From Micavibrio sp964400125 (GTDB taxonomy: Bacteria; Pseudomonadota; Alphaproteobacteria; Micavibrionales; Micavibrionaceae), in contig CAYNSR010000030.1 of assembly GCA_964400125.1 (NCBI GenBank), positions 1-8,957 on the forward strand: a stretch of DNA of 8,957 nucleotides. Reading direction: 5' to 3'. Shown here one piece after another: positions 7,031 through 8,957 of the stretch. The translations under genes were made by a program, and so were the position numbers. The notes beneath the pieces were generated by a model. It made no database searches and was not told the DNA's origin. It saw only the letters and a program-made list of their open reading frames with translations. Numbering within the stretch: the stretch's first letter is position 1; every line of letters begins with the position of its first letter.

Positions 7031-7052
7031 GAAACTGAAGCGAGACTGAAGC
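7031..7052 (-). promoter_or_regulatory. Tandem 11-bp repeat, candidate response-regulator box (PmrA/QseB-like)
   Basis: Two adjacent 11-bp units, GAAACTGAAGC and GAGACTGAAGC on the plus strand, differ at one base. Read towards the operon on the minus strand this is CTTCAG-N5-CTTCAG, with hexamers at 7046-7051 and 7035-7040. A hexamer repeated at one-helical-turn spacing is the known site architecture of OmpR-family regulators, and PmrA/QseB sites are written YTTAAK-N5-YTTAAK. It lies 19-40 nt upstream of the first operon start, and the operon encodes such a regulator. Binding is inferred. Confidence 0.45.
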
Positions 7053-7066
7053 CCCGCAAAATATTT

Positions 7067-7081
7067 CGTTATCGTCTAACG
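7067..7081. promoter_or_regulatory. Short dyad in the divergent intergenic region
   Basis: CGTTA-TCGTC-TAACG is a perfect 5-bp inverted repeat with a 5-bp centre. It sits between the two divergent start codons and immediately upstream of the TAAAAT box of the transporter gene. It could be a repressor half-site pair, but a match this short can arise by chance. Confidence 0.2.
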
Positions 7082-7085
7082 GCTT

Positions 7086-7091
7086 TAAAAT
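7086..7091 (+). promoter_or_regulatory. Candidate -10 box for the VIT1-like gene
   Basis: TAAAAT matches the sigma-70 -10 consensus at five of six positions and lies 14 nt before the ATG at 7106. No good -35 hexamer is visible at the right spacing (ATTTCG or TTTCGT). Transcription would begin about 8 nt before the ATG, leaving almost no leader, which fits the absence of a visible ribosome-binding site. A minus-strand promoter for the operon must also lie in 7013-7105; CACAAT (minus, 7018-7023) is a weak -10 possibility. Confidence 0.3.
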
Positions 7092-7105
7092 GCTATGGTT
7101 TTTGC

Positions 7106-7813
7106 ATGAAAGACCGCCTGGTTTATAAACATAATGAGCGCCATTACGTCAGCCGCACCGGATGGCTGCGCGCCTCCGTGCTGGGCGCGAATGACGGGAT
7201 AATTTCCGTTTCCAGCCTCGTGATCGGCGTTGCCGCGGCGTCAATGGATACGCAAAGCCTGCTTGTGACGGGGGTGGCCGGGCTGGTTGCGGGCGCGATG
7301 TCGATGGCGGCGGGCGAATATGTGTCCGTCAGTTCGCAATCCGATCTGGAGAACGCTGATATGGCCCGCGAGAAAAAAGAACTCGCCGAAACACCGGAAT
7401 TCGAATTGCAGGAACTGACCGATATTTATACAGGGCGCGGCGTGGATACGGATCTTGCCCGCGAGGTCGCACGGCAGATGATGGCAAAAGACGCGCTCGG
7501 CGTTCATGCGCGCGAAGAGCTGGGCATATCCGAACTGACGACCGCAAAACCGCTGCAAGCCGCGCTTGCCTCTGCGGCGGCATTTTCCGGCGGCGCAGCC
7601 TTCCCACTGTTTTTTGTCCTGTTTCTTCCGCAGGAAATATTCGTTCCCGTTGCCTCCGCCTTATGCATAGCCCTACTGGGCCTGCTGGGGACAGTCGCCG
7701 CCCGCATCGGCGGCGCATCACCCCTGAAACCAGCCCTGCGCATTATGTTCTGGGGCGCGGCCGCCATGGGGTTCACCGCGCTGATTGGCAGTTTTTTTGG
7801 CGTGTCGGGATAG
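7106..7813 (+). CDS. VIT1/CCC1-family iron/manganese transporter
   Basis: A 235-residue membrane protein of the vacuolar-iron-transporter (VIT1/CCC1) family. These proteins move Fe2+ or Mn2+ out of the cytosol, usually by proton antiport. The N-terminus has the family sequence ERHYVSRTGWLRASVLGANDG; Asp30 in GANDG is a conserved transport-path residue. GAMSMAAGEYVSVSSQ (63-78) is the second diagnostic helix. A Glu-rich cytosolic metal-binding region (about 82-145) separates the first two helices from three C-terminal ones (about 152-174, 178-200 and 211-232). The start at 7106 is chosen because homology begins there; an in-frame GTG at 7022 would add 28 basic, non-homologous residues and run through the promoter region. 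It is divergent from the operon, whose third product is iron-dependent, so the neighbourhood may share an iron theme. GC content is high (two sampled 60-bp lines are about 72%). Confidence 0.93.
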   Translation: MKDRLVYKHNERHYVSRTGWLRASVLGANDGIISVSSLVIGVAAASMDTQSLLVTGVAGLVAGAMSMAAGEYVSVSSQSDLENADMAREKKELAETPEFELQELTDIYTGRGVDTDLAREVARQMMAKDALGVHAREELGISELTTAKPLQAALASAAAFSGGAAFPLFFVLFLPQEIFVPVASALCIALLGLLGTVAARIGGASPLKPALRIMFWGAAAMGFTALIGSFFGVSG

Positions 7814-7828
7814 ACGGGCCTGGGCATA

Positions 7829-7847
7829 CTGTGGATAACTTCCACGG
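7829..7847 (+). terminator. Weak hairpin after the VIT1-like gene, containing a DnaA-box match
   Basis: CTGTGGA-TAACT-TCCACGG can form a 7-bp stem (one G-U pair) with a 5-nt loop, 15 nt after the transporter stop. No U-tract follows, so it is a poor intrinsic terminator. The sequence TGTGGATAA (7830-7838) is also the exact complement of the DnaA box TTATCCACA. I see only this one copy. Confidence 0.25.
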
Positions 7848-7861
7848 CAATAGTTCTCCTC

Positions 7862-7890
7862 TTGTTCTCCCGCCTTCTTTCCTTTATTTT
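7862..7890 (+). promoter_or_regulatory. Candidate sigma-70 promoter for the HTH-ATPase pair
   Basis: TTGTTC (7862-7867) and TATTTT (7885-7890) are separated by exactly 17 bp. The matches to consensus are 3/6 and 4/6, so this is only a plausible call. The predicted start site, around 7897, falls inside the inverted repeat described next. The whole 107-bp gap 7814-7920 contains no gene. Confidence 0.3.
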
Positions 7891-7893
7891 CTC

Positions 7894-7909
7894 AAAAATC
7901 ACGATTTTT
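7894..7909. promoter_or_regulatory. Perfect 7-bp inverted repeat, possible operator
   Basis: AAAAATC-AC-GATTTTT is a perfect palindrome of 7-bp arms with a 2-bp centre. It sits one base before the ribosome-binding site (GGAG 7911-7914) of the HTH gene and overlaps the predicted transcription start. This is the typical place for an autorepression site of a small HTH protein, but binding is unproven. Confidence 0.35.
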
Positions 7910-7920
7910 CGGAGATTCGC

Positions 7921-8109
7921 ATGAACACAGATATCCTGACTGTCAGGGAAGTTGCCGCCTATTTAAAGATCACGGAAAAAACCGCTTACCGGCTGGCGTC
8001 GGAGGGGAAAATCCCCGGCTTCAAGGTCGGCGGCGCCTGGCGTTTCAAGGCGCAGGAAATCGCGGCGTGGATTGACGGGCAGCATAACGGCAAGAAAGCC
8101 GTTGCCTGA
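7921..8109 (+). CDS. Excisionase/MerR-type HTH DNA-binding protein
   Basis: A 62-residue protein that is almost entirely one winged helix-turn-helix domain of the excisionase (HTH_17) family: LTVREVAAYLKITEKTAYRL (6-25), then ASEGKIPGFKVGGAWRFKAQEIAAWI (26-51) forming the turn, wing and final helix. Such proteins act as excisionases or as small regulators of neighbouring genes. The start is the ATG at 7921, with GGAG 6 nt upstream; an in-frame extension back to 7663 only reads through the transporter gene. Its stop overlaps the ATPase start as TGATG, so the two are translationally coupled. Likely roles are autoregulator or DNA-targeting partner of the ATPase. No integrase is present nearby in the window. 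Confidence 0.88.
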   Translation: MNTDILTVREVAAYLKITEKTAYRLASEGKIPGFKVGGAWRFKAQEIAAWIDGQHNGKKAVA

Positions 8110-8957
8110 TGATCAAAAATATTTCCTTAAAATTTGGCAGAGGCCCGGGTCTTGAGCATGCCTCTATCGAAACAACACCCGTAACCGTATTTGTTGGCCC
8201 CAATAATTCAGGAAAGAGCCGGATACTCTCCGAAATTGATCATTTTTGTAAATCAGGGCAGAAAATTCCAAACAACCTGATTATTAATGACATTGATTTT
8301 AACGACTCCGACCTTGAAACTGCACAAAAATATATCGATGCAGTTACGATGCAGCCTCATAAAAACGAGACTCTCGCAGAAGGTGAGATTTTTGTAGGAA
8401 AGCGCGGATCCAGACATCATGTGAATAAAGATCATTTATTTCGCGCCGTTCAAAAACCAAATGAAAGTAAAAAGCATTTTTGCTCCTGGTATTTGTCACC
8501 AAATACTATAAAGCTCGACGGAAGCGGCAGAATCAATCTCGTAAACCAGCAGGGCGGCGGGGATTTATTGCGCCCACCCGAAAGTAGTTTTCAAGTTCTC
8601 TTCCGTGACGATAAAAAACGTGCCGAGGTCCGTCGTATTATACAGGATGCATTTGGTTCATATTTTGTTATAGATCCAACTCACCAAGGGCATTTAAGAA
8701 TAAAACTTTCAAAAGAGCCGCCTCGCCCCCCCGTAGAAGAAAGAAGCCTTGATGATAAGGCTATCGCATTTCATGATGCTGCCTTACCCATAGAAGAAGC
8801 GAGTGATGGCGTTAAAGCTTTCACAGGAATGATCACGGAAATTATTGCAGGCGATCCGAAAATATTGCTTATTGATGAGCCTGAAGCTTTTCTTCATCCA
8901 TCCCTAGGCCGTGTTGACAATTATGATTCCCAAGATTGTAGTTTTCTGATTCACTAT
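8109..8957 (+). pseudogene. OLD-like AAA ATPase, 5' part, apparently interrupted
   Basis: The frame opens at the ATG at 8109 (TGATG overlap with the HTH stop) and stays open for 283 codons to the window end. The N-terminus MIKNISLKFG.GPGLEHASI leads into Walker A GPNNSGKS (30-37). A signature-like EEASDGVKAF lies at 229-238 and Walker B ILLIDEPEAFLHPSL at 252-266, with Asp256/Glu257 catalytic. This is the SMC/OLD-type ABC ATPase pattern found in OLD-family nucleases and other defence ATPases. After Leu266 relatives continue with an AR.L-type helix, but here 17 unrelated residues (GRVDNYDSQDCSFLIHY) follow. The switch falls at CTAG 8904-8907, as expected for an inserted element. Base composition is clearly AT-richer than its neighbours (a sampled line at 8281-8340 is about 32% GC). 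If there is no insertion, it is simply a partial CDS, and the C-terminal (TOPRIM?) domain lies beyond the window. Confidence 0.6.
8908..8957. mobile_element. Possible left end of an IS5-family (IS427-like) insertion sequence
   Basis: Sequence homologous to the ATPase ends at the CTAG tetramer 8904-8907, the preferred target of the IS427 subgroup of IS5. The following bases, GCCGTGTTGACAATTATGAT from 8909, resemble IS ends of that group, which often begin with a short G/C stretch followed by TGTTGACAA. Only about 50 bp are visible, so the transposase and the other end cannot be checked. Confidence 0.42.

Noticed and set aside
7022..7105. GTG-initiated N-terminal extension of the VIT1-like protein
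   Set aside because: The added residues are not family-like. The segment contains the putative operator and the TAAAAT box, and it begins 10 nt from the divergent start codon.
7830..7838. Replication origin suggested by a DnaA box
   Set aside because: There is only one box, with no AT-rich unwinding element, no box cluster and no replication genes nearby.
7329..7902. Several 105-132 codon minus-strand frames under the transporter gene
   Set aside because: They are antisense to a well-supported membrane transporter and show Arg/Ala-rich, low-complexity translations typical of GC-rich shadows.
8253..8435. 60-codon minus-strand open frame
   Set aside because: It is antisense to the ATPase open frame and has no recognisable motif or ribosome-binding site.
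1..8957. CRISPR array, tRNA or rRNA genes
   Set aside because: No regularly spaced repeats and no tRNA or rRNA sequence patterns were seen by eye on either strand. No scanning software was run.

Overview
The window reads as part of a Gram-negative proteobacterial chromosome, most likely an alphaproteobacterium. That placement rests on the overall flavour of the proteins and is a guess. The genes are dense, and the GC content is moderate to high except at the right end.

Positions 33-7012 (minus strand) hold nine genes in one direction. They are packed with overlaps or gaps of 16 nt or less and probably form one operon. In transcription order they are: a 'thermostable hemolysin' family protein (probably a GNAT/acyl-amide-synthase-like enzyme rather than a toxin), an AMP-forming acyl ligase, a heme-oxygenase-like iron redox enzyme, a short-chain dehydrogenase, a small DoxX-like membrane protein, an exported TPR protein, an OmpR-type response regulator, a QseC/TctE-type sensor kinase and a DUF423 membrane protein. 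The first four look like a compact pathway that activates a carboxylic acid, transfers or oxidises it, and then reduces or oxidises the product. The two-component pair at the distal end may control or sense it. A tandem 11-bp repeat (CTTCAG-N5-CTTCAG on the minus strand) lies just upstream of the first gene. It has the architecture of a PmrA/QseB-type operator, which would make the operon self-regulating. No product can be named from sequence alone.

Positions 7013-7105 are a short divergent intergenic region with candidate regulatory repeats and a TAAAAT box. On the plus strand, 7106-7813 encodes a VIT1/CCC1-family iron/manganese transporter.

Positions 7921-8957 (plus strand) hold a small excisionase-type HTH protein, translationally coupled to an AT-rich OLD-like AAA ATPase. 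This pair looks horizontally acquired and could be a defence or mobile-element module. The ATPase reads normally up to just after Walker B (DEPEAFLHPSL). It then turns into unrelated sequence exactly at a CTAG tetramer, which suggests that an IS5-family element starts at about 8908. A few codons of a plus-strand gene end at 38-40. No tRNA, rRNA or CRISPR array was seen.
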